Positions 1 through 5,403 are shown, counted from the stretch's first letter. The stretch: DNA of 5,528 nucleotides from an uncultured Pseudomonadota bacterium (GCA_946628805.1 CAMOXB010000043.1:1-5528); one strand, 5' to 3'. The notes: generated from the sequence alone by a model not told the origin. Translations and numbers: made by a program.

Positions 1-285
1 CTTGTCAGGTTTGATTTCAAACAATCCATCATTTCCAACAACCGCATCAACGATTTTTTCGCCATTTGGTAATGATACCAATGTTGCCATACCTGCGCGT
101 GTTTTGATTGGTAAAACCGTTCCGGTTGACCAAGTTAAATTTGCATAGCCCGGTTTTGACGATCCTGCCGCCATATTTGCATTTGGGTTATCCCATGCCG
201 CCTGGAATTCCGCATATGATGGAAACGCACAGCATAAAATTGCCAACAAAGATATATTGATTTTACATGTTTTCATAAAAGTCAT
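1..285 (-). CDS. virB9: VirB9/TrbG-like type IV secretion outer-membrane-complex protein, N-terminal part (3' end outside window)
   Basis: Ninety-five codons are visible before the frame leaves the window at base 1. The product starts with a signal peptide of about 25 residues: a basic start, a hydrophobic core around ISLLAILCCAF, and a likely cleavage after SYA. After it comes a segment containing KTRAGMATLVSLPNGEKIVD (residues 61-80), which fits the N-terminal beta-rich domain of the VirB9/TrbG/CagX family, where a glycine and an 'LP-GE-I' motif are typical. VirB9 proteins sit in the periplasm and outer membrane, and with VirB7 and VirB10 form the core channel of P-type type IV secretion systems. 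The gene begins 24 bases after virB8 on the same strand, in the canonical virB8-virB9 order, so co-transcription is expected. I chose the ATG at 285 over the one at 276 because AAGG (299-296) lies 10 bases before it. The family call rests on the N-terminus plus the virB8 neighbour; the conserved C-terminal domain is not visible. Confidence 0.78.
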   Translation of the reverse strand, partial: MTFMKTCKINISLLAILCCAFPSYAEFQAAWDNPNANMAAGSSKPGYANLTWSTGTVLPIKTRAGMATLVSLPNGEKIVDAVVGNDGLFEIKPDK

Positions 286-309
286 GTCTTTCTTACCTTT
301 TTCAAATCT

Positions 310-993
310 TTACCAAGACGTTATGTCTGAATCCAATGGATCGCCACGTCCGTCGATAACATTGTATTGAACGACCTGGATTCCCAGCGGATTATCGCGT
401 AATTTTTCCAGATATCCCAATGTCACAGACGTTTTTTCGTCCAAATCAGATTGTATCTTTATTTGTATTGTATAATTTTTTTGTGTTGTCTGTCCACCAA
501 TATTTTCACAAATCCAGGTAAAATTTACATGGTATGTATCTTTGGACATACGCAGCACCGGATCGTTATTATTGAAATTAACAGAACACGAAACCGTTGG
601 TCGTTGTTCGCCCAATGTGAAATCGTTATAAAGGCGTGTCTTGGTGAATTTTGAATACACGTCTTTTGATGACCAAGATTGAACAATACGCGACCAATTT
701 TTACGTGTTATTGCCGGATTATTCGACAATGTATTACGTGCAATCACATATTCGCGTATGAATCCGCGTTGATACGCATAAACAGAATTTTGATTGTCTG
801 CATTTGGAACCAACGGATCAATAACAACATTTACCGAACGGGTAGGTGTGTAAAGAAAGAAAACCTCTGGCCGTTCCAGCGGTATCATCTTCATCAAAGT
901 GAACACCATTGCGCCCAATACAACAACAGATGTGGCCAGCACAAATGTCAGTATTCTGGACAACAAAACCGGTGGTTCAACGACCTTTTGCAC
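310..993 (-). CDS. virB8: VirB8-like type IV secretion inner-membrane protein
   Basis: The 227-residue product has the layout of VirB8, the bitopic inner-membrane assembly factor that links the VirB10 core with the inner-membrane complex of P-type type IV secretion systems. A short cytoplasmic N-terminus is followed by one membrane segment (about residues 11-38, rich in L, V and A) and a periplasmic domain with the family landmarks: a helix with YQRGFIREYVIARNTL (74-89), SSKDVYSKF (108-116), and the C-terminal NPLGIQVVQY (201-210), matching the 'NPLGF-V--Y' signature. The length is normal for the family. The start is GTG, supported by a strong AGGAG ribosome site six bases upstream and by the lack of a nearer ATG. 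Unusually for a VirB8, the periplasmic domain has two cysteines (C136 and C162). virB9 follows after 24 bases; the exported protease gene precedes it by 69 bases on the same strand. The substrate (DNA or protein) cannot be told from this window. Confidence 0.9.
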   Translation of the reverse strand: MQKVVEPPVLLSRILTFVLATSVVVLGAMVFTLMKMIPLERPEVFFLYTPTRSVNVVIDPLVPNADNQNSVYAYQRGFIREYVIARNTLSNNPAITRKNWSRIVQSWSSKDVYSKFTKTRLYNDFTLGEQRPTVSCSVNFNNNDPVLRMSKDTYHVNFTWICENIGGQTTQKNYTIQIKIQSDLDEKTSVTLGYLEKLRDNPLGIQVVQYNVIDGRGDPLDSDITSW

Positions 994-999
994 ACAAGA

Positions 1000-1004
1000 C
1001 TCCT
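1000..1004 (-). promoter_or_regulatory. Ribosome binding site fixing the virB8 GTG start
   Basis: On the minus strand AGGAG lies six bases before the GTG at 993. There is no in-frame ATG nearby, so this site decides the start of virB8. Confidence 0.75.
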
Positions 1005-1019
1005 ACATTATTTACGTTG

Positions 1020-1049
1020 ATTGTAGACAATTTTATTCATAAAGCGCAA
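1020..1049 (-). promoter_or_regulatory. Candidate weak promoter for virB8-virB9
   Basis: Read on the minus strand, TTGCGC (1049-1044) and TACAAT (1025-1020) are separated by 18 bases. The -10 matches consensus at five of six positions, but the -35 at only three. It lies entirely between the protease stop and the virB8 start, and would give a leader of about 20 bases. No intrinsic terminator is visible after the protease gene, so read-through transcription is an equally good explanation for virB8 expression. Confidence 0.35.
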
Positions 1050-1062
1050 GTAAAAAATGATG

Positions 1063-3030
1063 TTATTTTTGTTCGTCGGATTTGCGGTTGATTATGGCGT
1101 TTCCAACCGTGCCACCAATAACACCAGCGCCAGCAGCAACGCCGCCACCAATCACGCGTTTTTTAGATGCATCAGCATTTTCGTCTATCTTGGCTTGGTC
1201 GTTTTCAGATTCTAACATTTTGGCGCGATATAAAGATTCATATGCTCCAGAATTTATACCGATATTGTCATCATCATAAAGGCCTGTTTGTGATTTATCT
1301 AATATTTCTTCGCTTTCAATACCGGCTTTCATTCCCAGTGCTTCTTTTCTTTCTTTTAAGTCCTTGGCCAAAGCAAAATATTCACTGCGTAATTTCATCA
1401 GTTCAGCGTTATTTCCACCCGGTAATTCTATTTCGGTCGGTCCTGCTTTTACTTGTTTTCCATCACCATAGGTGCAACGCATAGTTTCGATATATGCAGT
1501 CATACTGGCTTCGGCTTCTTTATCTGCTTTTTGTTCTGCAAGTCCCATGGCTAATTCCATACCACCAATTCCAGTTGCTGCAACAGTCAACGCACTCAAA
1601 GTCCGGTTAGCCAACGATTGTTCATTGGCTTTTGCTTCTTCGTATGCCTTTTGTAATTTTTCCTGTCGTTCCGTTTTGTCTTGATATTCAGCTAAGTTAT
1701 TCAAAAAATCTACCAACTGTTCATTTGACATGTTTGGTATATTTGACAATTGGGAGATTAGATTATCTCTGATATCCCGAGTGTCCAAAATATCAAGTGC
1801 AGATAAAGCCTTATTTTCGATTGGTTTTTTATCTGTGCTATCATCATCACCATAAAGTCTTTCGGGTATTTTAGACAAATTTTCTTCAATAGGATTTCTC
1901 GCATTATAAGTTTTTATCAAGCCTCTAAGCCTTTTTTCAAATTGTTTTGCTGATACTATATATTCTGTATTTCTTTCGTCTGTAAGAGCGTGCAAACCAT
2001 AAGATATAGTCCCATATAAATCTTTACCTTTCATAGAAATAAGACCACCACCAGAATTACCTGTATATGCATCGCAGGTGGTTGCTAAAATATACGGGTA
2101 TAAAGATTCTCTTTTTAGAGCCTGTTGATTATTACAAAGTTTGTTAAATTTTTCTTCTTGCTTGTTTTTTTGTTTTTCTAATCTTTCTCGCCTGTTGTCG
2201 CTAGTGTTTTCAAGTTTATCTCGAACAGAACTAATCTCAGAATATATGGTTTTACAATCTTCAAAAACAATTTTGCATTCGCTCGCTTTCAAATTATATG
2301 GATCATCCAATAGTGTGACACCCAATGTTTCAGAAATTTCTTTTATAGCAGCTTTTAGACTATCGTCCTTTTTTTTGTTTTCGTCATCTATTTTTGCATT
2401 TTCTTCATTTATTCTATCAAGTATTTTATTATATACCCGTCTTACAGCATCTAATTCTGCATCGGAAAATATCCTCAGGCTTCCCCACCCAGCATTTATA
2501 ACATCAACGGTTTTTGTGGGAACATGTATATCAAAATACGTATCACTATAATATTTAGAATCTGTCACTAACCATACGGCCCAATCGCCCAAGGTGTCGA
2601 AGGCTTTTCCCGTGTATTCAGTATCAACAAGTTTTACATCAAATTTTTCTTTATTGTAATTCATGCCCCTATAAGCCACACGGGCATTTTCATACGGATA
2701 TTGTTTCAGAATATCATTTAGGTTTTTTTTTGTGAATATACAATGACCTGCTGATAAAAGTAAGTTTTGTGCAACAAATTGTGCTGTGCATTTGCCTATT
2801 GGGACAAAAATATCTTCTGTTATTTCTGTTAGATCCTTGTCTGTTTCATTAATTCTTTCCCATCTTTTGTAAGTATATTCAAATCCGATTTCTAGAAATA
2901 CGTATTTATTATATGGTTCGGTTGCCCACATTTCGTTACTTACATAATATCTATTATCTGTATCACCAAGGGAAAAAACTTTCATTGGAAAAAACAATAA
3001 TAACAATAAAAAAACGAATGTTTTTCGCAT
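1063..3030 (-). CDS. Exported trypsin-fold (S1-like) serine protease with helical insertion and C-terminal glycine-zipper module
   Basis: A 655-residue secreted or envelope protein. Residues 1-20 form a signal peptide (MRK, then a run of L/F, ending near VFS). The catalytic triad is clear: His96 in SAGHC, Asp149 in GDWAVWLV, and Ser326 in CDAYTGNSGGG. Cys81 and Cys97 are 16 residues apart with the His just before the second, exactly as the C42-C58 pair of chymotrypsin. Between Asp and Ser sits a charged, helical insertion of about 150 residues (161-312). After the protease domain (ending near 375) come helical, coiled-coil-like segments (447-476 and 542-570), a hydrophobic stretch (477-498), a Cys-containing loop (MRCTYGDG, from 517) and a glycine-zipper hydrophobic segment (626-647) with a basic tail. 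An in-frame ATG 28 codons upstream (3114) lies inside the promoter -35, so the ATG at 3030, preceded by a GAGAG-type ribosome site, is the likely start. Catalytic fold is confident; substrate and biological role are unknown. It precedes virB8-virB9 in the same direction, so a secretion-linked or surface role is possible but is inference. Confidence 0.85.
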   Translation of the reverse strand: MRKTFVFLLLLLFFPMKVFSLGDTDNRYYVSNEMWATEPYNKYVFLEIGFEYTYKRWERINETDKDLTEITEDIFVPIGKCTAQFVAQNLLLSAGHCIFTKKNLNDILKQYPYENARVAYRGMNYNKEKFDVKLVDTEYTGKAFDTLGDWAVWLVTDSKYYSDTYFDIHVPTKTVDVINAGWGSLRIFSDAELDAVRRVYNKILDRINEENAKIDDENKKKDDSLKAAIKEISETLGVTLLDDPYNLKASECKIVFEDCKTIYSEISSVRDKLENTSDNRRERLEKQKNKQEEKFNKLCNNQQALKRESLYPYILATTCDAYTGNSGGGLISMKGKDLYGTISYGLHALTDERNTEYIVSAKQFEKRLRGLIKTYNARNPIEENLSKIPERLYGDDDSTDKKPIENKALSALDILDTRDIRDNLISQLSNIPNMSNEQLVDFLNNLAEYQDKTERQEKLQKAYEEAKANEQSLANRTLSALTVAATGIGGMELAMGLAEQKADKEAEASMTAYIETMRCTYGDGKQVKAGPTEIELPGGNNAELMKLRSEYFALAKDLKERKEALGMKAGIESEEILDKSQTGLYDDDNIGINSGAYESLYRAKMLESENDQAKIDENADASKKRVIGGGVAAGAGVIGGTVGNAIINRKSDEQK

Positions 3031-3085
3031 GTTTTTTCTCTCTCGTGGTGTAAAAAAGAACCCGATTCCCATTGGATTCAACCGA

Positions 3086-3114
3086 ATTATATCATAAATT
3101 TCAAAAATTGACAA
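3086..3114 (-). promoter_or_regulatory. Near-consensus sigma-70 promoter of the protease gene
   Basis: On the minus strand TTGTCA (3114-3109) and a perfect TATAAT (3091-3086) are separated by 17 bases, the ideal spacing. Transcription would begin near 3079, giving a leader of about 49 bases before the ATG at 3030. The site rules out translation from the upstream ATG at 3114 on this transcript. Confidence 0.75.
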
Positions 3115-3125
3115 TGCTTTTTCGC

Positions 3126-3154
3126 TTGCGATAATTTTTCAAAAATATTATAAT
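3126..3154 (+). promoter_or_regulatory. Candidate second, upstream promoter for tRNA-Trp/secE operon
   Basis: TTGCGA (3126-3131) and a perfect TATAAT (3149-3154) are 17 bases apart. The -35 matches consensus at four of six positions. The -10 sits inside the AT palindrome at 3143-3158, so its resemblance to TATAAT may be a by-product of AT richness. Confidence 0.35.
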
Positions 3155-3158
3155 ATTT
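3143..3158. repeat. Perfect 16-bp AT palindrome between divergent promoters
   Basis: The sequence AAATATTA followed by its exact reverse complement TAATATTT forms a perfect dyad with no spacer. It lies between the leftward protease promoter and the rightward tRNA-Trp/secE promoter, about 5 bases upstream of the latter's -35. It could be an operator for a dimeric regulator or an AT-rich upstream element; which one is unknown. Confidence 0.6.
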
Positions 3159-3162
3159 CCGC

Positions 3163-3190
3163 TTGATTTTTTGGTTTGGTGTGCTATGCT
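3163..3190 (+). promoter_or_regulatory. Promoter of the tRNA-Trp/secE/nusG/rpl operon
   Basis: TTGATT (3163-3168) and TATGCT (3185-3190) are 16 bases apart, with TG at 3182-3183 making an extended -10. An AT-rich stretch lies directly upstream. Transcription would start near 3197, leaving about 70 bases of leader before the tRNA. No other good promoter is seen between here and the tRNA. Confidence 0.6.
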
Positions 3191-3265
3191 TTCACCGATT
3201 ATCAGATTAAAATGGCGGAAATGCCGGGGTGTGGTTATGGGTTTTGAAGCATAAGTATTTGATAT

Positions 3266-3339
3266 AGGGGCTTAGTTCAACGGTAGAATATCGGTCTCCA
3301 AAACCGCGGATAAGGGTTCGATTCCTTTAGCCCCTGCCA
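3266..3339 (+). tRNA. trnW: tRNA-Trp, anticodon CCA
   Basis: A complete 74-base cloverleaf with encoded CCA. The acceptor stem is 3266-3272 paired with 3329-3335, then G3336 and CCA at 3337-3339. The D stem is GTTC (3275-3278) with GAAT (3286-3289). The anticodon loop CTCCAAA (3296-3302) gives anticodon CCA at 3298-3300. The T stem AAGGG pairs with CCTTT around loop TTCGATT (3317-3323). The anticodon stem has four normal pairs plus a T-C mismatch at the 27-43 position (3291 and 3307), which leaves a four-base variable loop. A tRNA-Trp just upstream of secE-nusG is a common bacterial arrangement, and the tRNA is probably processed out of the operon transcript. Confidence 0.95.
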
Positions 3340-3377
3340 GAAAAATCTGATAAAAACGATAAAAATTGGGAAAACGC

Positions 3378-3557
3378 ATGAAAAAAGTAATAGATTTTAT
3401 CAAATCCGTCCGCAGTGAATGGTTTAAAATCGTTTGGCCAACACGTGAAACCGTTATTCATACCACATTTATGATATTGTTGTTTTCTGGATTGTCGGCG
3501 TTATTCTTTTTCGTCGTGGACAGCATTTTAAATGCTTTGGTGAACTGGATATTCTAA
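3378..3557 (+). CDS. secE: Protein translocase subunit SecE
   Basis: A 59-residue, single-span SecE, the small subunit that clamps SecY in the SecYEG translocon of the inner membrane. The family core is clear: an amphipathic N-terminal helix, the conserved EWFKIVWPTRET (residues 14-25, matching the E--K--WP-R-E signature), and one membrane helix (about 29-50, rich in L and F). It is the short single-helix form found in most bacteria, unlike the three-span E. coli protein. A TTG four codons upstream (3366) is in frame, but it overlaps the GGGA ribosome-site-like sequence (3368-3371) serving the ATG at 3378, so the ATG is preferred. It lies 38 bases after tRNA-Trp and 15 bases before nusG. Confidence 0.95.
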   Translation: MKKVIDFIKSVRSEWFKIVWPTRETVIHTTFMILLFSGLSALFFFVVDSILNALVNWIF

Positions 3558-3572
3558 TTAAAGGGATGTGTC

Positions 3573-4118
3573 ATGGAAGAAAAAATGCAGTGGTTTGTCG
3601 TTAATGTTCATACATCTTGCGAAGACAAGGTCGCACGTGAATTGCGTGAACAAATTGATAAACGTAAATTAAATGCTTATTTTGGTGAAATTTTGGTTCC
3701 AACACGCGAAGTTTCCGAAGTCAAGGCTGGTAAACGCGTTAAAACAGAAAAGAAATTTTTCCCAGGCTATATCGTTGTTCAAATGGTTATGAATAATGAA
3801 ACATTTTCGTTGGTTAAATTGATGCCAAACGTTGTTATGTTCTTGGGTCAAAAAGTCAAAAACCAATCAAAGCCAATTCCTATCAGTGAAGCCGAAGCGC
3901 GTCGCCTTTTGAAACAGGTCGAAGAAGGTTCGGTTGTCACCGAAGACACTGTCTATGAAGATGGTCAAGAAGTCCATGTTATCGATGGACCATTTGCGAA
4001 CTTTAATGGTATCGCGTCTAATGTTGATAATGTAAAACAAAAAATGACAGTGACGATTTTAGTATTTGGTCGTGAAACCAGTGTTGAATTGGATTTCAGC
4101 CAAGTCGAAAGAATTTAA
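3573..4118 (+). CDS. nusG: Transcription termination/antitermination factor NusG
   Basis: A 181-residue NusG, the same length as the E. coli protein. NusG binds the RNA polymerase clamp through its N-terminal NGN domain, and Rho or ribosomal protein S10 through its C-terminal KOW domain, coupling transcription with translation and Rho termination. The NGN domain begins at WFVVNVHTSCEDKV (7-20) and contains the hallmark FFPGYIVVQM (62-71). After a linker (about 95-125) the KOW domain reads EDGQEVHVIDGPFANFNG (129-146), ending in VELDFSQVERI. The start at 3573 follows AAAGGGA (3560-3566); an in-frame ATG at 3585 would shorten it by four residues but is too far from that site. The secE-nusG pair is a near-universal bacterial operon. 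The stop codon is embedded in an inverted repeat. Confidence 0.98.
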   Translation: MEEKMQWFVVNVHTSCEDKVARELREQIDKRKLNAYFGEILVPTREVSEVKAGKRVKTEKKFFPGYIVVQMVMNNETFSLVKLMPNVVMFLGQKVKNQSKPIPISEAEARRLLKQVEEGSVVTEDTVYEDGQEVHVIDGPFANFNGIASNVDNVKQKMTVTILVFGRETSVELDFSQVERI

Positions 4119-4132
4119 CCGGTCGGTTAAAT
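4113..4132 (+). repeat. Perfect 8-bp inverted repeat overlapping the nusG stop codon
   Basis: ATTTAACC (4113-4120) and GGTTAAAT (4125-4132) are exact reverse complements around the loop GGTC. The nusG TAA (4116-4118) is within the left arm. No T-run follows, so it is not a standard intrinsic terminator. It may act as an RNA-processing or stability element just before the rplK leader. Confidence 0.6.
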
Positions 4133-4137
4133 AAAAC

Positions 4138-4165
4138 CGTGGAAGATGCGCCACATCGTACCACG
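4138..4165 (+). promoter_or_regulatory. Probable L1-binding autoregulatory hairpin in rplK-rplA leader
   Basis: The outer stem CGTGG (4138-4142) pairs with CCACG (4161-4165), and the inner stem GATG (4145-4148) pairs with CATC (4154-4157). They are separated by an asymmetric internal loop, AA against GTA. The GTGGA and GTACCAC strands resemble the GUGGA and AUACCAC strands of the L1-binding site in 23S rRNA, which is how L1 operator mimics are built. L1 binding here would repress translation of rplK and, by coupling, rplA. Placement 25 bases before the rplK start supports this. Confidence 0.75.
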
Positions 4166-4190
4166 ACACTAAACAAAAAAGAGGTGTAAA

Positions 4191-4622
4191 ATGGCAAAAA
4201 AAGAACTGAAAGGTATTGTTAAACTGGTTGTGCCAGCGAAACAAGCCAATCCAGCGCCACCAATTGGACCAGCGTTGGGTGCTGCGGGTGTTAACATCGC
4301 AGAATTTTGTAAACAATTTAATGACAAAACAGCCGATAAAGAACCAGGAATGCCAATTCCTTGCATAATCACTGTTTATACAGATCGCTCTTTCGAATTT
4401 ATTATGAAATTGCCACCTGTGTCATACTATATTAAAAAAGCATTGAAATTGAAAATTGGTTCTCATAAACCAGGACGCGATTTCGTTGGTACAATTTCCA
4501 AGGCTCAAATCGAAGAAATTGCAAAGAACAAAATGCCTGACTTGAATTGCTCTACAATTGAATCCGCATGCAACATTGTTGCGGGTCAATGCCGTTCTAT
4601 GGGCGTAAAGGTGGAGGAATAA
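4191..4622 (+). CDS. rplK: 50S ribosomal protein L11
   Basis: A 143-residue L11, of normal length. L11 binds the GTPase-associated region of 23S rRNA at the base of the L7/L12 stalk, helps factor-dependent GTP hydrolysis and mediates RelA activation. The proline-rich N-terminal domain, the target of thiostrepton-class antibiotics, is clear: QANPAPPIGPALGAAGVNI (18-36). The C-terminal RNA-binding domain has KPGRDFVGTIS (93-103) and ends in RSMGVKVEE. Where most L11 proteins read GTARSMG, this one reads GQCRSMG (132-138); the protein has five cysteines, a high number for L11. A GAGGTG ribosome site (4181-4186) precedes the ATG by four bases. The upstream hairpin at 4138-4165 is the likely feedback site; rplA follows after four bases. 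Confidence 0.98.
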   Translation: MAKKELKGIVKLVVPAKQANPAPPIGPALGAAGVNIAEFCKQFNDKTADKEPGMPIPCIITVYTDRSFEFIMKLPPVSYYIKKALKLKIGSHKPGRDFVGTISKAQIEEIAKNKMPDLNCSTIESACNIVAGQCRSMGVKVEE

Positions 4623-4626
4623 GGTC

Positions 4627-5301
4627 ATGAAAGTTACAAAAAGAAAACAAACTTGGGCCAATTTGGACACCAAAAAAGTTTATGCAATGGACGAAGCTAT
4701 TGAAGCATTGCGTGGTTTTTGTTCGAAAAAATTCGACGAAAGTTTAGAAATTGCAATCAAATTGGGTATTGATGTCGCAAAAGCAGACCAAAATATCCGC
4801 GGTATGTTGTCTTTGCCAAACGGCACTGGTAAATCTGTCCGCGTTGCAGTATTCACAATCAATTCACAAGACGAAGCCAAAAAGGCTGGCGCTGATGTTA
4901 TCGGTGGCGAAGAATTGATTGACAAAGTTGCAAATGGATTTTTGGAATTCGATCGTGTTATCGCAACACCTGATATGATGCCAAAGATGTCAAAAGTCGC
5001 ACGCGTTTTGGGACCAAAAGGTTTAATGCCGAACCCAAAATTGGGAACTGTTACAAATAACGTTGCAGAAGCCGTTGCCAATGCAAAAGCAGGACAAATC
5101 GAATACCGTGCTGAAAAGAAAGGTATTATCCATGCTGGAATTGGTAAAATGTCTTTTGAAACATCTAAATTAGTCGAAAATGCAAATGCATTAATCGAAC
5201 AATTGAAAAAAGTTAAACCTGCATCTGCCAAGGGTCAATATATCTTGGGTTGCAGTGTTGCAACAACCCAAGGCCCAGGCCTGAAAGTTGATGTAAAATA
5301 A
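4627..5301 (+). CDS. rplA: 50S ribosomal protein L1
   Basis: A 224-residue L1, about ten residues shorter than E. coli L1, mainly at the C-terminus. L1 forms the mobile stalk by the E-site, assists release of deacylated tRNA, and in many bacteria represses its own operon. Landmarks are LGIDVAKADQNIRG (46-59), LPNGTGKS (63-70), the signature LGPKGLMPNPKLGTVT (128-143), EYRAEKKGIIHAGIGK (159-174) and the C-terminal ATTQGPGLKVDVK. The start is four bases after the rplK stop, and its ribosome site GGAGGA (4613-4618) lies inside the end of rplK, so the two genes are probably translationally coupled. That coupling would let one L1 operator, ahead of rplK, control both. Confidence 0.98.
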   Translation: MKVTKRKQTWANLDTKKVYAMDEAIEALRGFCSKKFDESLEIAIKLGIDVAKADQNIRGMLSLPNGTGKSVRVAVFTINSQDEAKKAGADVIGGEELIDKVANGFLEFDRVIATPDMMPKMSKVARVLGPKGLMPNPKLGTVTNNVAEAVANAKAGQIEYRAEKKGIIHAGIGKMSFETSKLVENANALIEQLKKVKPASAKGQYILGCSVATTQGPGLKVDVK

Positions 5302-5302
5302 T

Positions 5303-5328
5303 TTATGGTGGCGGCAACTCCGCCATAA
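5303..5328 (+). other. Bulged GC-rich hairpin after rplA
   Basis: TGGCGG (5309-5314) pairs with CCGCCA (5320-5325) around loop CAACT. TTA (5303-5305) can pair with TAA (5326-5328) if TGG (5306-5308) is bulged. The hairpin starts two bases after the rplA stop. No T-run follows, so it is unlikely to be a simple intrinsic terminator; it may be a partial attenuator or a processing or stability element separating rplKA from rplJL. Confidence 0.5.
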
Positions 5329-5334
5329 CAACGA

Positions 5335-5394
5335 TTTCTGTCCAAGACTGATGGTGTGAAGAAAATCACTTAATTTCCATCATAGACAAAGAAA
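5335..5394 (+). promoter_or_regulatory. L10(L12) autoregulatory leader of rplJ-rplL
   Basis: The leader folds into a long interrupted stem. TTTC and TGTC (5335-5342) pair with GACA (5385-5388) and GAAA (5391-5394) with an AA bulge. An internal loop of CAAGAC/TA-type sequence follows, then TGATGG (5349-5354) with CCATCA (5377-5382), and an inner GTGA (5356-5359) with TCAC (5366-5369). The GTCCAAGACTGATGG and TTAAT...AGAC elements match my recollection of the L10 leader, where the L10(L12) complex binds and represses rplJL. Its place just before rplJ fits. Further hairpins at 5404-5441 probably belong to the same leader. Confidence 0.78.
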
Positions 5395-5403
5395 AGATTT
5401 CTT

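Noticed and set aside
2141..2551. Plus-strand open frame of 136 codons opposite the protease gene
   Set aside because: It is the shadow of the K/E-rich coding strand (rich in S, F and L), has no recognisable domain, and lies fully within a well supported gene.
3212..3247. An 11-codon reading frame in the leader before tRNA-Trp
   Set aside because: It has no ribosome binding site, codes for no recognisable peptide, and would be cut away with the tRNA leader; chance is the simplest reading.
3266..3339. tRNA-Trp as attachment site for an integrated element carrying the virB genes
   Set aside because: Elements usually join at the tRNA 3' end, which faces secE here, and I see no second copy of the tRNA 3' end and no integrase in the window.
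3366..3377. TTG start for SecE, four codons upstream
   Set aside because: It overlaps the only ribosome-site-like sequence, and SecE begins naturally at the ATG at 3378.
4680..5231. Minus-strand open frame of 183 codons opposite rplA
   Set aside because: It is antisense to highly conserved L1 coding sequence and shows no family features; a codon-bias shadow.
5303..5328. Intrinsic terminator after rplA
   Set aside because: The hairpin is GC-rich, but no run of T follows it, and rplJ downstream lacks an evident promoter of its own.
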